A DNA stretch of 64,000 bases, taken from assembly GCF_001424425.1 (NCBI RefSeq), contig NZ_LMPT01000023.1, forward strand, positions 64,170-128,169, in the 5' to 3' direction. This document shows positions 53,747-63,160 of the stretch, piece after piece (positions within the stretch are counted from its first letter, which is position 1; the number at the start of each line of letters is the position of its first letter). This DNA comes from Acidovorax sp. Leaf191. Its GTDB lineage: Bacteria > Pseudomonadota > Gammaproteobacteria > Burkholderiales > Burkholderiaceae_C. The notes beneath the pieces were generated by a model. It was not told the origin of the DNA. It made no database searches and saw nothing but the letters and a program-made list of their open reading frames with translations. Position numbers and translations under genes: made by a program.

Positions 53747-54451
53747 ATGCAAGAGCAAGAATTTCAGGTGCTGTGCAAAGGCAGGGCGCTGCATGGAACA
53801 GCTTTTCACGGCATTTCGCCACAACCCCCGCGCACGCTGGCCCTGCACGGTGGCGGGCGCTCGTCGCGCCAGGGCTACCGGCCTCTGCTGACCTACTTGG
53901 CGGGCCAGGATCAATCTGCGGCGGCGTTCGATTTCGCGGGCCAGGGCGACAGCCCGGGGCCGATGTCCGACTCCAGCCTGGACGACCGTGTGGCGCAGGC
54001 GCTGGCGGTGGTGGAGAGGCTCGGCCTGCAGCCGCCGGTGTCGCTCATCGCCAGCAGCATGGGCGGCCACATCGCGTGCAGCCTCATCCCGCGCCTGATG
54101 CCTGCGGCCATCGTGCTGTTCTGCCCGGCCGCGTACGAGGCCGCGGCGCAGCCGGTGGCTTTCGGGCCGGCATTCCAGCAGCTCATTCGCACCACCACGG
54201 CCTTTGCGGCATCGCCCGCGTTCAGCGCGCTGGAGCAATTCGAAGGCCGGCTGTTGCTGGTGCTGGGCGAGCACGACGCAGTGATCCCCCGGGAGGTCGA
54301 GCACGGGTACATCACCCGGGCCACGCGGGCGCGCAGCGTGGAGGTGATCCGCCTGGCAGGGTCGGGCCACGCGCTGCATGCCTGGCTGCAGGACCACCCC
54401 GCGGACCGTGGGCACGTGTTTGGCCGCGTCCTGGCCACGCTGCGCGGCTAG
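53747..54451 (+). CDS. Alpha/beta-fold hydrolase
   Basis: A 234-residue hydrolase. The oxyanion region is LHGGGRSSRQGY near residue 33, the nucleophile S104 lies in ASSMGGH, the acid is probably in LGEHDAVIP and the base is the histidine in GSGHALH. The substrate is unknown. It lies directly upstream of modE by 60 nt and is divergent from modA; whether it shares molybdate control is not clear. Confidence 0.82.
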   Translation: MQEQEFQVLCKGRALHGTAFHGISPQPPRTLALHGGGRSSRQGYRPLLTYLAGQDQSAAAFDFAGQGDSPGPMSDSSLDDRVAQALAVVERLGLQPPVSLIASSMGGHIACSLIPRLMPAAIVLFCPAAYEAAAQPVAFGPAFQQLIRTTTAFAASPAFSALEQFEGRLLLVLGEHDAVIPREVEHGYITRATRARSVEVIRLAGSGHALHAWLQDHPADRGHVFGRVLATLRG

Positions 54452-54511
54452 GTGTGGTGCGACACTTGTGCTTGGCCGCCCGCGCCGCCTGGCCATCATC
54501 CTGAATCTTCC

Positions 54512-55318
54512 ATGTCCTCATCGCTGTCCATCTCGTCCGCACTGACCCACGCGCTCACCGACAAGCGCATCGACATCCTGCGGCAGATCGGTGACACCGG
54601 CTCCATCTCGCAGGCGGCGCGGGTGGTGGGCGTGAGCTACAAGGCGGCGTGGCAGGCGGTGGACACGCTCACCAACCTGGCCGGTGCGGCGCTGGTCGCA
54701 CGGGCCGTGGGCGGCGCGGGTGGGGGGGGCGCGCGGCTGACGGAGGCGGGGCAGCAGTTGCTGGCGGCTGCGGATGCGATGGCCCAGGCGCGGGGCGCCG
54801 TGCTCTCGCGCTGGCAGGCCACGCCGCATGCGGGCCCCGCGCTGGCGAGGCTGGCGGTGCGCACCAGCATGCGCAACCAGTGGCCCTGCGTGGTGCAGCG
54901 GCTCGAAGTGCTGGGGCAGATCGTGCGCGTGCACCTGGTGTTCGAGGCCGAGCTGGGCGATCTCGCGGGTGCGACGGTGCTCGCATCGCGCATCACCCGC
55001 GAGAGTGCGGAACTCCTGGGCCTGCAACCGGGGCTGGTGGTGCAGGCGCTGTGCAAGGCGACCGCGGTGCGGGTGGAGCGCCGGGCGGTTTCGCGCACCG
55101 ATGCGGGCGCGCAGAGCGCCGCCACGGGCAGCTTTCGCCTGCCGGCCAAAGCCGTGCGCGTGGTGCGCGGCGAGTCAGGCGACGAAGTGTCGGCCCAGCT
55201 CGCTGCCGGCGTGCAGATGGTAGGCTTTGCCGCGGCGGGCAGCGGGCTGCGCGCAGGCAGCCAGGTGGAGCTGATCGTGGACGACAACGCGGTGGTGCTG
55301 GCGCTGGCCGAAGTCTGA
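54512..55318 (+). CDS. modE: Molybdate-responsive regulator ModE with two Mop domains
   Basis: A 268-residue regulator. Residues about 18-80 form the winged helix (ILRQIGDTGSISQAARVVGVSYKAAWQAVDTL). Two Mop/TOBE domains follow (about 120-195 and 205-268); the first has RTSMRNQ, close to the T-S-A-R-N-Q oxyanion motif. A Gly-rich loop (GGAGGGGAR) joins them to the HTH. It represses modABC with molybdate bound. I chose ATG 54512, where homology begins. Confidence 0.93.
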   Translation: MSSSLSISSALTHALTDKRIDILRQIGDTGSISQAARVVGVSYKAAWQAVDTLTNLAGAALVARAVGGAGGGGARLTEAGQQLLAAADAMAQARGAVLSRWQATPHAGPALARLAVRTSMRNQWPCVVQRLEVLGQIVRVHLVFEAELGDLAGATVLASRITRESAELLGLQPGLVVQALCKATAVRVERRAVSRTDAGAQSAATGSFRLPAKAVRVVRGESGDEVSAQLAAGVQMVGFAAAGSGLRAGSQVELIVDDNAVVLALAEV

Positions 55319-55366
55319 AGGGACCGCAGTCGGCTGTCTGCGCCGTGCGGCGCAATCTATGCAGAT

Positions 55367-55425
55367 GCTATGGATTTGATAGCTGGTAGCGCTTGTCTAC
55401 CCAGCGGCAGACCACGTTTTTATTC
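55367..55425 (-). repeat. Family B hairpin repeat, copy 7
   Basis: On the minus strand CGTGGTCTGCCGCTGGGTAG, then AAGCGCTACCAGCTATCAAA and TCCATAGCAT, between convergent modE and the GAF/Fis regulator. Confidence 0.75.
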
Positions 55426-55493
55426 AAGAAATTTGAGTCCTTGCGGGCGTGGGCGCACCGCGCATGCCCGTAGCGTGTGCCCGCCGTCTGCGC

Positions 55494-56654
55494 TCAATGC
55501 CCCTTGGGCACGCCCAGCTTGCGGTACACCGTGGCGCGGCTGATGCCCAGGGCGCGTGCGGCTTCGGCGACATTGCCGCGGGCGTCCTGCACGGCCCGGC
55601 GGATGAGGGCGGTTTCGGCCTCGCGCAGCGGGGCGGGTGATGTGGCGATGGGGGCCATCGGCGCCATGGTCGCAGGGCCCGCAGTCCAGGCGCTGCCGGA
55701 CGCCGCCTGGTGCGGGGCCAGGGCCAGGCCCGACAGCCGCAGCCCCGACCACAGCGGCAGGTCCAGCGGCGCGGGCGTGCCGCGCGAGCGGGCGGCATCG
55801 AAGAGCTGAGGCCAGGGCAGGGCCATCAGGTCGCTGCAGTGCCGCAGGCTGCCGGGCGGGCACAGCGGCAGGGGCAGCAGTTGCCGGGCCATGCTGTTGC
55901 AGCCCAGAACGTAGCCGTCGGCATCCAGCACCAGCAGCCCGTCGGCTTCGCTGCCCAGCGTGCTGCCGGGCCAGTTCACGCGCAGCAGCAGCGCGTGGGG
56001 CAGTTGCAGCAGCAGCGCGTCTTCCATGGCGCGGGCGGACCGGGCCACCAGGTGGCGCAGTTCGGGGCGTTCGGGCACATCCACGCCGGTCAGGTCCAGC
56101 ATGCCGATGCACTGCCCGTCGGGGCCGAAGAGCGGCGCGCCCGCGCAGCTGTAGCTGCCGTTGTCGTCAAAGAAATGCTCGCCCCGGTGCAGCCACACCG
56201 GCTGCAGCTCGGACAGCGCCGCGCCGATGGCGGTGGTGCCCACTGCGGCTTCCGACAGGTCGATGCCCACGCGGCCGATGGCGCTGGCGCGCGGGTCGTG
56301 GCGGTCGCACGGGCCCTGCACGTCCACCACGATGCCGAGCGCGTTGGTCAGGATGGCGAAGTACCGCATGCCGGCAATCGCGCGGGTGAGCTGGTCCAGC
56401 ACCGGGCGCGCCGCGCGCAGCAGGGCGTGGCTTTGCTCGCGGCTGCGGCGCTGGGCGGGCGCGCTCACCATGTCGAAGGCCACGCGCTGCGCGGGCTGCA
56501 GGCCCCGGTCCAGGCAGCGCTGCCACGACCGCGTGATCCACGGCTCCACCGCCGTGCGGGTGGCCAGCGCACCGTCGTCCAGCAGTGCGCGGCGTGCCTG
56601 TGCGATCAGGGCGTGGCGGTCCTCGGCGGGTGATGGCGGTGCGGTGGCGAGCAT
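55494..56654 (-). CDS. GAF/Fis-type transcriptional regulator (AcoR-like, no AAA+ domain)
   Basis: A 386-residue regulator. A GAF-type sensory region lies over about residues 60-200 (FAILTNALGIVVDVQGPCD and LTGVDVPERPE), and a Fis-type HTH closes the C-terminus (NVAEAARALGISRATVYRKLGVPKGH). The sigma-54 activator AAA+ module normally between them is absent: no Walker motifs exist. So it is unlikely to work with sigma-54. ATG 56654 has GGGA at good spacing; ATG 56753 would add a Cys/Arg-rich stretch and place the palindrome at its ribosome site. Divergent from the coxSLM operon, which it probably controls. Confidence 0.8.
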   Translation of the reverse strand: MLATAPPSPAEDRHALIAQARRALLDDGALATRTAVEPWITRSWQRCLDRGLQPAQRVAFDMVSAPAQRRSREQSHALLRAARPVLDQLTRAIAGMRYFAILTNALGIVVDVQGPCDRHDPRASAIGRVGIDLSEAAVGTTAIGAALSELQPVWLHRGEHFFDDNGSYSCAGAPLFGPDGQCIGMLDLTGVDVPERPELRHLVARSARAMEDALLLQLPHALLLRVNWPGSTLGSEADGLLVLDADGYVLGCNSMARQLLPLPLCPPGSLRHCSDLMALPWPQLFDAARSRGTPAPLDLPLWSGLRLSGLALAPHQAASGSAWTAGPATMAPMAPIATSPAPLREAETALIRRAVQDARGNVAEAARALGISRATVYRKLGVPKGH

Positions 56655-56758
56655 CGGTATCCCGGATGGATGGCGGGTGGCGGCGCCGCAGCAGGGGCGG
56701 TAGCAGCGGCGTGCTTCGCATGATGCGCCGGTGTGCGGCGCAACATGTTTCATTTTGA

Positions 56759-56787
56759 GAATTTCCGGCGCGCGCTGCCGGAAATTC
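56759..56787. promoter_or_regulatory. 11-bp palindromic operator between the regulator and coxS
   Basis: GAATTTCCGGC (56759-56769) and its exact complement (56777-56787) with a 7-bp GC spacer. It is the only strong palindrome in the divergent gap, so it is the likely site for the adjacent regulator. Confidence 0.6.
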
Positions 56788-56879
56788 AGGGTTCTCCCTA
56801 GGGATGGGGCCGGGGGGCGGGCAGAAGATGCAGCGGCTTAGGACAGGTTCACAGCCAAACTCTTCGAGGAGACAGCCAG

Positions 56880-57350
56880 ATGCAAGTCCAGTTCACGGTC
56901 AACGGGCGCGCGGCCCGTGTTGACGTTCCACCCAACACCCTGCTGGTCCATGCGCTGCGAGAGCACCTGCTGCTTACCGGCACCCACGTGGGCTGCGACA
57001 CCAGCCAGTGCGGCGCGTGCACGGTGCACGTCAACGGCCGCGCGGTCAAATCCTGCGCCATGCTGGCCGTGCAGGCCCAGGGCGCCGACGTGCAGACCAT
57101 CGAGGGCCTGGCCGCGCCGGACGGCACCATGCACCCCATGCAGGCGGCCTTCAAGGAATGCCACGGCCTGCAGTGCGGCTTCTGCACCCCGGGCATGGTG
57201 ATGAGCGCGGTGGACCTGTGCAACAGCCACCCGCACGCGAGCGAAGGCGAGATCCGCGAGCTGCTCGAAGGCAACATCTGCCGCTGCACGGGTTACCAGA
57301 ACATCGTGCGCGCAGTGCAGGTCGGCCAAAAAGCCATGGCCTCGGCATAA
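56880..57350 (+). CDS. coxS: Molybdenum hydroxylase [2Fe-2S] small subunit (CoxS-like)
   Basis: A 156-residue iron-sulfur subunit. Plant-type cluster ligands are C39, C44, C47 and C59; the second cluster uses C99, C102, C134 and C136 (GLQCGFCTPGM and CRCTGY). It passes electrons from the molybdenum site to FAD. GAGGAGAC precedes the ATG. First gene of the S-L-M operon. Confidence 0.95.
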   Translation: MQVQFTVNGRAARVDVPPNTLLVHALREHLLLTGTHVGCDTSQCGACTVHVNGRAVKSCAMLAVQAQGADVQTIEGLAAPDGTMHPMQAAFKECHGLQCGFCTPGMVMSAVDLCNSHPHASEGEIRELLEGNICRCTGYQNIVRAVQVGQKAMASA

Positions 57351-57371
57351 CGGAAAACAAGGAGACAGACC

Positions 57372-59759
57372 ATGGGTGCATCCGACTTCTCCAAGCTGCC
57401 GCACATCGGCGAGTCGCTCAAGCGCAAGGAGGACTACCGCTTCCTCACCGGCGCGGGCCAGTACACCGACGACGTGGTGCTGGCTGCGCAAAGCCACGCC
57501 GTGTTCGTGCGGTCGCCGCATGCGCATGCGCGCATCAACAGCATCCACACCGACGCCGCCAAGGCCGCGCCGGGCGTGCTGGGCATCTTTGTGGGCACCG
57601 ACGTGGCGGCCGACAACATCAACGGCCTGCCCTGCGGCTGGCTCATCACCAGCACTGATGGGCAACCGATGAAGGAGCCACCGCACCCCATCCTGGCGCA
57701 GGGCAAGGTGCGCTATGTGGGCGACCATGTGGCCATGGTGGTAGCCCTCACGCAGCAGCAGGCGCGCGACGCGGCCGAGCTGGTGGAGGTGGACTACGAC
57801 GTACTGCCCGCGGTGGTCAGCGTGGCCGATGCCGCCGCAGGCACGGTGGCCGGCGCAGGCCTGCACGACGCGGCGCCGGACAACCACTGCTACAAGTGGG
57901 CCATCGGCGACAAGGGCGCGGTGGATGCGGCCTTTGCCAACGCGGCGCATGTGACGCAGCTCGATCTGGTCAACAACCGGCTGATCCCCAACGCCATGGA
58001 GCCGCGCACGGCCATCGGCAGCTACAGCCGCGCCAACGACGAGTACACGCTGTACGTGAGCAACCAGAACCCGCACGTGGAACGGCTGCTCATGACGGCC
58101 TTCGTGATGGGCCTGCCCGAGCACAAGGTGCGCGTGATCGCGCCCGACGTGGGTGGCGGCTTCGGCTCCAAGATATTTTTGTATGCCGAGGACGTCTGCC
58201 TGACCTGGGCGGCCAAGAAGCTCAACCGCAACATCAAGTGGGTGGCCGACCGCAGCGAGTCGTTCCTGTCCGACGCGCATGGCCGCGACCACGTGAGCCA
58301 TGCCGAGATGGCGATGGACAAGGACGGCAAGTTTCTGGCCATGCGCGTGCACACCGACGCCAACATGGGTGCGTACCTCAGCACCTTTGCCAGTGCGGTA
58401 CCCACCATCCTGTACGCCACGCTGCTGGCGGGCCAGTACACCACGCCGCAGATCTATGTGGAGGTGGACGCCTGGTTCACCAACACCGCGCCGGTCGATG
58501 CCTACCGCGGCGCGGGCCGGCCCGAGGCCACCTACCTGCTCGAGCGCCTGGTCAGCCGCTGCGGCTGGGAGATGAACCTGCCGCAGGACGAGATCCGCAA
58601 GCGCAACTTCATCACCAGCTGGCCCTACCAGACGCCCGTGGCGCTGCAGTACGACGTGGGCGACTACCACGCGTGCATGACGCAGGCGCAAGAGCTGGCC
58701 GACGTGGCCGGCTTTGCGGCGCGCAAGGCGGCCAGCGAGGCCCAGGGCCTCCAGCGCGGCATCGGCTACAGCAGCTACATCGAGGCCTGCGGCATCGCGC
58801 CGTCCAACATCGCAGGCGCCCTGGGTGCGCGCGCGGGCCTGTTCGAATGCGGCGAGGTGCGCGTGCACCCCACCGGCAGCGTGACGGTGTTCACCGGCTC
58901 GCACAGCCATGGCCAGGGGCACGAGACCACCTTTGCGCAGGTGGTGGCCGCGCGCCTCGGCATTCCGGTGGAGAACGTGGACATCGTGCACGGCGACACG
59001 GGCCGTGTGCCGTTCGGCATGGGCACCTACGGGTCGCGCTCCATCAGCGTGGGCGGCGCGGCCATCATGAAGGCGCTGGACAAGATCGAGGCCAAGGCCA
59101 AGAAAATCGCGGCGCATTTGATGGAGGCGAGCGACGCCGACATCGACTTCAGCGGCGGCGAATTCACCGTGCGCGGCACGGACAAGAAGATCCCGTTCGG
59201 CCAGGTGGCGCTCACGGCCTACGTGCCGCACAACTACCCGCTCGACAAGCTCGAACCCGGGCTCAACGAAACAGCGTTCTACGACCCGACCAACTTCACC
59301 TTCCCCGCTGGCACCTACATCTGCGAGGTCGAGGTAGACCCCGCCACCGGCAGCACGCGGGTGGACAGGTTCACCGCCGTGGACGACTTCGGCACCATCA
59401 TCAACCCGATGATCGTGGAAGGCCAGGTGCACGGCGGCCTGGTGCAGGGCATCGGCCAGGCTCTGATGGAAAACTGCGTGTACGACCGCGAGACGGGCCA
59501 GCTGCTGACGGGCAGCTTCATGGACTACGCCATGCCGCGCGCCGATGACTTCCCCGAGTTCAAGCTGGGCCATGTCTGCACACCCTGCACGCACAACCCG
59601 CTCGGTACCAAGGGCTGTGGCGAGGCGGGGGCCATCGGCTCGCCACCGGCGGTGATCAACGCCGTGCTCGACGCGCTGCACCCGCTGGGCGTGAAGGAGT
59701 TCGACATGCCCGCATCGCCGCACCGCGTGTGGGAAGCCATTCAGTCGGCCAAGGCATAA
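57372..59759 (+). CDS. coxL: Molybdenum hydroxylase large subunit (form II CoxL-like)
   Basis: The 795-residue catalytic subunit of the xanthine oxidase family, holding the molybdopterin cytosine dinucleotide. The active-site loop is AYRGAGR at 377-383, the form II signature; true CO dehydrogenase (form I) has AYRCSFR with the copper-binding cysteine, which is missing here. The catalytic glutamate is E751 in [15 protein letters not shown] and [11 protein letters not shown] motifs are present. So CO oxidation is not expected; an aldehyde, purine or other aromatic substrate is possible. Confidence 0.93.
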   Translation: MGASDFSKLPHIGESLKRKEDYRFLTGAGQYTDDVVLAAQSHAVFVRSPHAHARINSIHTDAAKAAPGVLGIFVGTDVAADNINGLPCGWLITSTDGQPMKEPPHPILAQGKVRYVGDHVAMVVALTQQQARDAAELVEVDYDVLPAVVSVADAAAGTVAGAGLHDAAPDNHCYKWAIGDKGAVDAAFANAAHVTQLDLVNNRLIPNAMEPRTAIGSYSRANDEYTLYVSNQNPHVERLLMTAFVMGLPEHKVRVIAPDVGGGFGSKIFLYAEDVCLTWAAKKLNRNIKWVADRSESFLSDAHGRDHVSHAEMAMDKDGKFLAMRVHTDANMGAYLSTFASAVPTILYATLLAGQYTTPQIYVEVDAWFTNTAPVDAYRGAGRPEATYLLERLVSRCGWEMNLPQDEIRKRNFITSWPYQTPVALQYDVGDYHACMTQAQELADVAGFAARKAASEAQGLQRGIGYSSYIEACGIAPSNIAGALGARAGLFECGEVRVHPTGSVTVFTGSHSHGQGHETTFAQVVAARLGIPVENVDIVHGDTGRVPFGMGTYGSRSISVGGAAIMKALDKIEAKAKKIAAHLMEASDADIDFSGGEFTVRGTDKKIPFGQVALTAYVPHNYPLDKLEPGLNETAFYDPTNFTFPAGTYICEVEVDPATGSTRVDRFTAVDDFGTIINPMIVEGQVHGGLVQGIGQALMENCVYDRETGQLLTGSFMDYAMPRADDFPEFKLGHVCTPCTHNPLGTKGCGEAGAIGSPPAVINAVLDALHPLGVKEFDMPASPHRVWEAIQSAKA

Positions 59760-59774
59760 GGAAGGAGATCGACC

Positions 59775-60566
59775 ATGTACGCATTCACCTTTGAAGCGCC
59801 TTCTTCCACCGCAGCCGCCGCACAGCTCATCGCCCAGGGCGGCAAGCTGCTCGCGGGCGGGCAGAGCCTGCTGCCGTCGATGCGCCTGCGGCTGGCCAAT
59901 CCCGAGAAGATCGTCGACCTGAACAGCATCGCCGAGCTGGCCGGCATCCGCCGCGAGGGCAACGCGCTGGTCATCGGTGCCATGACGCGCCACATGGACG
60001 TGGCGAACAGTGCAGAGGTTAAAAGCGCCATCCCGGCGCTGGCCGACCTGGCCGCGCACATCGGCGACCGGCAGGTGCGCGCGCGGGGCACGCTGGGCGG
60101 GTCGGTGGCCAACAACGACCCGGCGGCGTGCTACCCCAGCGCGGTGCTGGGCCTGGGGGCGACGGTCATCACGAACCAGCGCGAGGTCGCGGCCGACGAC
60201 TTCTTCGTGGGCATGTACACCACCGCGCTGGAGGAGGGCGAGATCATCACCGCCATTCGCTTTCCGATTCCGAAGCGCGCGGTGTACCTCAAGTTCAAGC
60301 AGGCCGCGTCGCGCTTTTCGCTGGTGGGCGTGTTCGTGGCGCAGACGGACGGCGGTGTGCGCGTGGCCATCACCGGCGCGGCCAGCAGCGTGTTCCGCCA
60401 CGCGGGGCTGGAGGCAGCGCTCAACCAGAGCTTCACGCCTGCGTCGGCCGCTGCCGTGAAGATCGATGCGAGCGACCTGAACAGCGACATCCACGCCAGC
60501 GCGGCTTACAGGGCGAATCTCATCAGTGTGCAAACCCAACGGGCCGTGGCCCAGTTGGTGGGATAA
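59775..60566 (+). CDS. coxM: Molybdenum hydroxylase FAD-binding medium subunit (CoxM-like)
   Basis: A 263-residue flavoprotein subunit. AGGQSLLPSM at 27-36 and GTLGGSVANNDPAA near 105 bind FAD as in CoxM; the C-terminal domain is the usual CO-dehydrogenase flavoprotein C-terminal fold. It lies 15 nt after coxL with a GGAG site. The order S-L-M is that of form II clusters (form I is M-S-L). Confidence 0.94.
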   Translation: MYAFTFEAPSSTAAAAQLIAQGGKLLAGGQSLLPSMRLRLANPEKIVDLNSIAELAGIRREGNALVIGAMTRHMDVANSAEVKSAIPALADLAAHIGDRQVRARGTLGGSVANNDPAACYPSAVLGLGATVITNQREVAADDFFVGMYTTALEEGEIITAIRFPIPKRAVYLKFKQAASRFSLVGVFVAQTDGGVRVAITGAASSVFRHAGLEAALNQSFTPASAAAVKIDASDLNSDIHASAAYRANLISVQTQRAVAQLVG

Positions 60567-60630
60567 GCGGGGAGGGGAGATCGGCGACCCACCACGGCGC
60601 CGGGTGCTCCGTGGTGGGTAGGTATTGAAT

Positions 60631-60686
60631 AAAAATGGCCGCTACCGCTTGATGGGAAAGCGCTAGCAGCTATCAATTAAATAGCA
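60631..60686 (+). repeat. Family B hairpin repeat, copy 8
   Basis: ATGGCCGCTACCGCTTGATG, then AAGCGCTAGCAGCTATCAAT and TAAATAGCA, runs directly into the MoxR start codon at 60687. Confidence 0.85.
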
Positions 60687-61619
60687 ATGAATCCACAAGC
60701 CCCTCACGTTGCACACCACCCGGCATCCGCCTCCGTGGACGCGCTGCTGCAGGCCCTGCAGGGCGTGGGCTACTTCGCCGACCGGCGCCTCGCCACGTCG
60801 GTGTTCCTGGCCCTGCAACTGCAGCGCCCCCTGCTGCTGGAGGGCGAGCCCGGCGTGGGCAAGACTGCGCTGGCCCGGGCCCTGAGCGCCGTGCTCTCGC
60901 GCAGCCTGATCCGCCTGCAGTGCTACGACGGGCTGGAGCAGCGCGAGGCACTGTACGAGTGGAACTATGCCGCCCAGTTGCTGCACATGCGCCTGGCGGA
61001 AGGCAAGGCCAACGCCGACATGGCGCAGGTCGAGCGCGAGGTCTACCAGGACCGCTACCTCATCCGCCGCCCCCTGCTACAGGCCTTGCAGGCCCCCGCG
61101 CCCGGTGCCGTACTGCTCATCGACGAAGTGGACCGCGCCGATGAGCCCTTCGAGGCCTTCCTGCTCGAATACCTGGGCGAGTACCAGGTCAGCATCCCCG
61201 AGATCGGCACGGTGCGCGCCAGCGCCACGCCCGTCACCCTGCTCACCAGCAACCGCACGCGCGACCTGCACGACGCCGTCAAGCGCCGCTGCCTGTACCA
61301 CTGGCTCGACTACCCCGACCGCGACCGCGAACTGGCCATCGTGCGCGCGCAGGTGCCGGGCGCGAGCGCGGACCTCGCGCAGCAGGTGGCCGACTTCGTG
61401 GGCCGCCTGCGCAGCCAGCCGTTCGCCAACGCCTTCCAGCGCGCGCCCGGCATTGCCGAAAGCGTGGAATGGGCCAAGGCGCTGGTCGCGCTCGACACCA
61501 TCGTGGTGGACCCCGAAGTGGTGTCCGACACGGCGGGCATCTTGTTCAAACAGCGCGAGGATGTGGCGGCACTCACGCGCGACATGTCGCAGCAGCTGTT
61601 GCTGCCTGCCGACGCGTGA
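60687..61619 (+). CDS. coxD: MoxR-family AAA+ ATPase (CoxD-like)
   Basis: A 310-residue ATPase. Walker A GEPGVGKT at 53-60, Walker B VLLIDEVD at 142-149, and an arginine-finger region LTSNRTRDLHDAVKRRC. CoxD-type proteins help insert sulfur or copper into the active site of Cox enzymes. With CoxE it forms the usual MoxR-VWA pair. Its leader is a family B repeat, separating it transcriptionally from coxM by about 120 nt. Confidence 0.92.
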   Translation: MNPQAPHVAHHPASASVDALLQALQGVGYFADRRLATSVFLALQLQRPLLLEGEPGVGKTALARALSAVLSRSLIRLQCYDGLEQREALYEWNYAAQLLHMRLAEGKANADMAQVEREVYQDRYLIRRPLLQALQAPAPGAVLLIDEVDRADEPFEAFLLEYLGEYQVSIPEIGTVRASATPVTLLTSNRTRDLHDAVKRRCLYHWLDYPDRDRELAIVRAQVPGASADLAQQVADFVGRLRSQPFANAFQRAPGIAESVEWAKALVALDTIVVDPEVVSDTAGILFKQREDVAALTRDMSQQLLLPADA

Positions 61620-61647
61620 TGCCAAGCGGCCCTCCAAAACACGCAGC

Positions 61648-61706
61648 CGTTCACGCTGAGCTTGTCCAAGCGCTGCGCGAGGCTTCGACAGGCTCAGCCC
61701 GAATGG
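61648..61706. repeat. Family C inverted repeat between coxD and coxE
   Basis: CGTTCACGCTGAGCTTGTCC and GGCTTCGACAGGCTCAGCCC form imperfect complementary arms around GCGCTGCGCG. Confidence 0.75.
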
Positions 61707-61763
61707 TCTGGAGCGATCGAATGCGCATCCGTCACCTGTGTGGGAACCTGTGAGGGTGCGACC

Positions 61764-62978
61764 ATGGCGGGAGGCACACCCATCTCTCAACTTGGCGACG
61801 CCCGCACCGGCAAGCTGGCCGACAACCTCACGGGCTTTGGCCGCACCCTGCGCCGCGCCGGCGTGCCGGTGGATGCCGCCCGCATGGCGCTGGCGCAGCA
61901 GGCCGTGATGCTGGTGGGCGTGGAGCGCGCCGACTTCGGCGCGGCGCTGGAGTCGGTGCTGATCAGCCGCGAGCAGGACCGGCTGGTGTTCCGCGAGCTG
62001 TTCGATGCGTACTTCAAGAACCCCGCCATCGCGCAAAAGCTGCTGGCCCAGATGCTGCCCAGTGCCGAAGCGAAGGCAGACCCGGTCAAACGCCGCCCGC
62101 GCGTGAGCGAGGCCCTGGCCCCGGTGCAGGCCGCGCGCAACGCCCCGCCGGTGCGGGAGGACGAAAAAATCGATCTCGACGCCGCCATGACCGCCAGCGA
62201 CCGGCAGCGCCTGCACCACGCAGACTTCCACCAGCTGTCGGCCAGCGAATACCTGCTGGTCGAACGCCTGGCCCGGGACATCGCACTGCCCTTGCCGCAC
62301 TATGCCGCCCGCCGCACCCGCCCCGGCGTGCGCGGCAGCCGCCCGCACTGGCCCGGCGCCATGCAGCAGGCCGCGCGCACCGGCGGCGAGCTGCTGACCC
62401 TGCCGCGCCTGCAGCGCCGCCAGCAGCCGCTGCCCTTGCTGGTGCTGGTGGACGTGTCGGGCTCCATGGAGCGCTACGCGCGGCTGCTGCTTGCCTTTTT
62501 GCACGCGGCCACCGCACCGCGCCATGCAGGGCCCGGTCTGCGGCGCGACGTGTTCGCGTTCGGCACGGGCCTGACCGACCTGACGCCTGCGTTCCGGCTG
62601 GCCGACACCGACGCCATGCTGCAGGTGGCCGGCCAAACGATTGCCGACTTTGCCGGCGGCACGCGCATGGGCGACAGCCTGGCCGCGCTGCGCCTGCAGC
62701 ACGCGCGGCGCCTGGTGGGGCGGCGCACGCTGGTGCTGCTCATCAGCGACGGCCTGGACACCGGCGCGCCCGAATTGCTGGAGCGCGAGCTGGGCTGGCT
62801 GCGCCGCCACAGCGGCCGCCTGCTGTGGCTCAACCCCTTGCTGCGCTTTGGCGGCTATGCGCCCACCGCGCGGGGCGCGGCGGCGCTGCACCGCCAGGCG
62901 CACGGCATGCTGGCGGTGCACAACCTCGCGCGGCTGCAGGACCTGGCGGGCAGCCTGGCGGCGCTGCTGCGGCAGTGA
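61764..62978 (+). CDS. coxE: VWA-domain protein (CoxE-like)
   Basis: A 404-residue protein. The C-terminal von Willebrand A domain has the MIDAS motif DVSGSM at 230-235 and GGTRMGDSL near 300. The N-terminal half is helical. CoxE works with CoxD on active-site maturation. ATG 61764 was chosen; the longer frame upstream runs through the family C repeat. Confidence 0.9.
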   Translation: MAGGTPISQLGDARTGKLADNLTGFGRTLRRAGVPVDAARMALAQQAVMLVGVERADFGAALESVLISREQDRLVFRELFDAYFKNPAIAQKLLAQMLPSAEAKADPVKRRPRVSEALAPVQAARNAPPVREDEKIDLDAAMTASDRQRLHHADFHQLSASEYLLVERLARDIALPLPHYAARRTRPGVRGSRPHWPGAMQQAARTGGELLTLPRLQRRQQPLPLLVLVDVSGSMERYARLLLAFLHAATAPRHAGPGLRRDVFAFGTGLTDLTPAFRLADTDAMLQVAGQTIADFAGGTRMGDSLAALRLQHARRLVGRRTLVLLISDGLDTGAPELLERELGWLRRHSGRLLWLNPLLRFGGYAPTARGAAALHRQAHGMLAVHNLARLQDLAGSLAALLRQ

Positions 62979-63033
62979 GGACTTGGAGCGGGACGCGGAT
63001 GCGGTGGCGGTTTGCCGACGAATGCCATCACCA

Positions 63034-63093
63034 CCGTTCACGCTGAGCCCGCCGAAGCGCCGCGCAGGGCTTCGACAGGCTCAGCACGAACGG
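63034..63093. repeat. Family C inverted repeat between coxE and coxG
   Basis: CCGTTCACGCTGAGCCCGCC and GGCTTCGACAGGCTCAGCAC with CGAACGG form long complementary arms: an imperfect hairpin of about 60 nt. Confidence 0.8.
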
Positions 63094-63160
63094 TGAAGGG
63101 GCTGCGCTGTATCGAATGCAATGGATTTCTGAGACCTGTGAACACTGAGAGGACCCCACC

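Noticed and set aside
57372-59759. Aerobic carbon monoxide dehydrogenase
   Set aside because: The loop reads AYRGAGR and lacks the copper-binding cysteine of form I CoxL. Gene order is also form II.
56838-60539. A 1233-codon minus-strand frame opposite the cox operon
   Set aside because: Antisense shadow of coxS, coxL and coxM, with the same His/Val/Ala-rich composition and no start signal.
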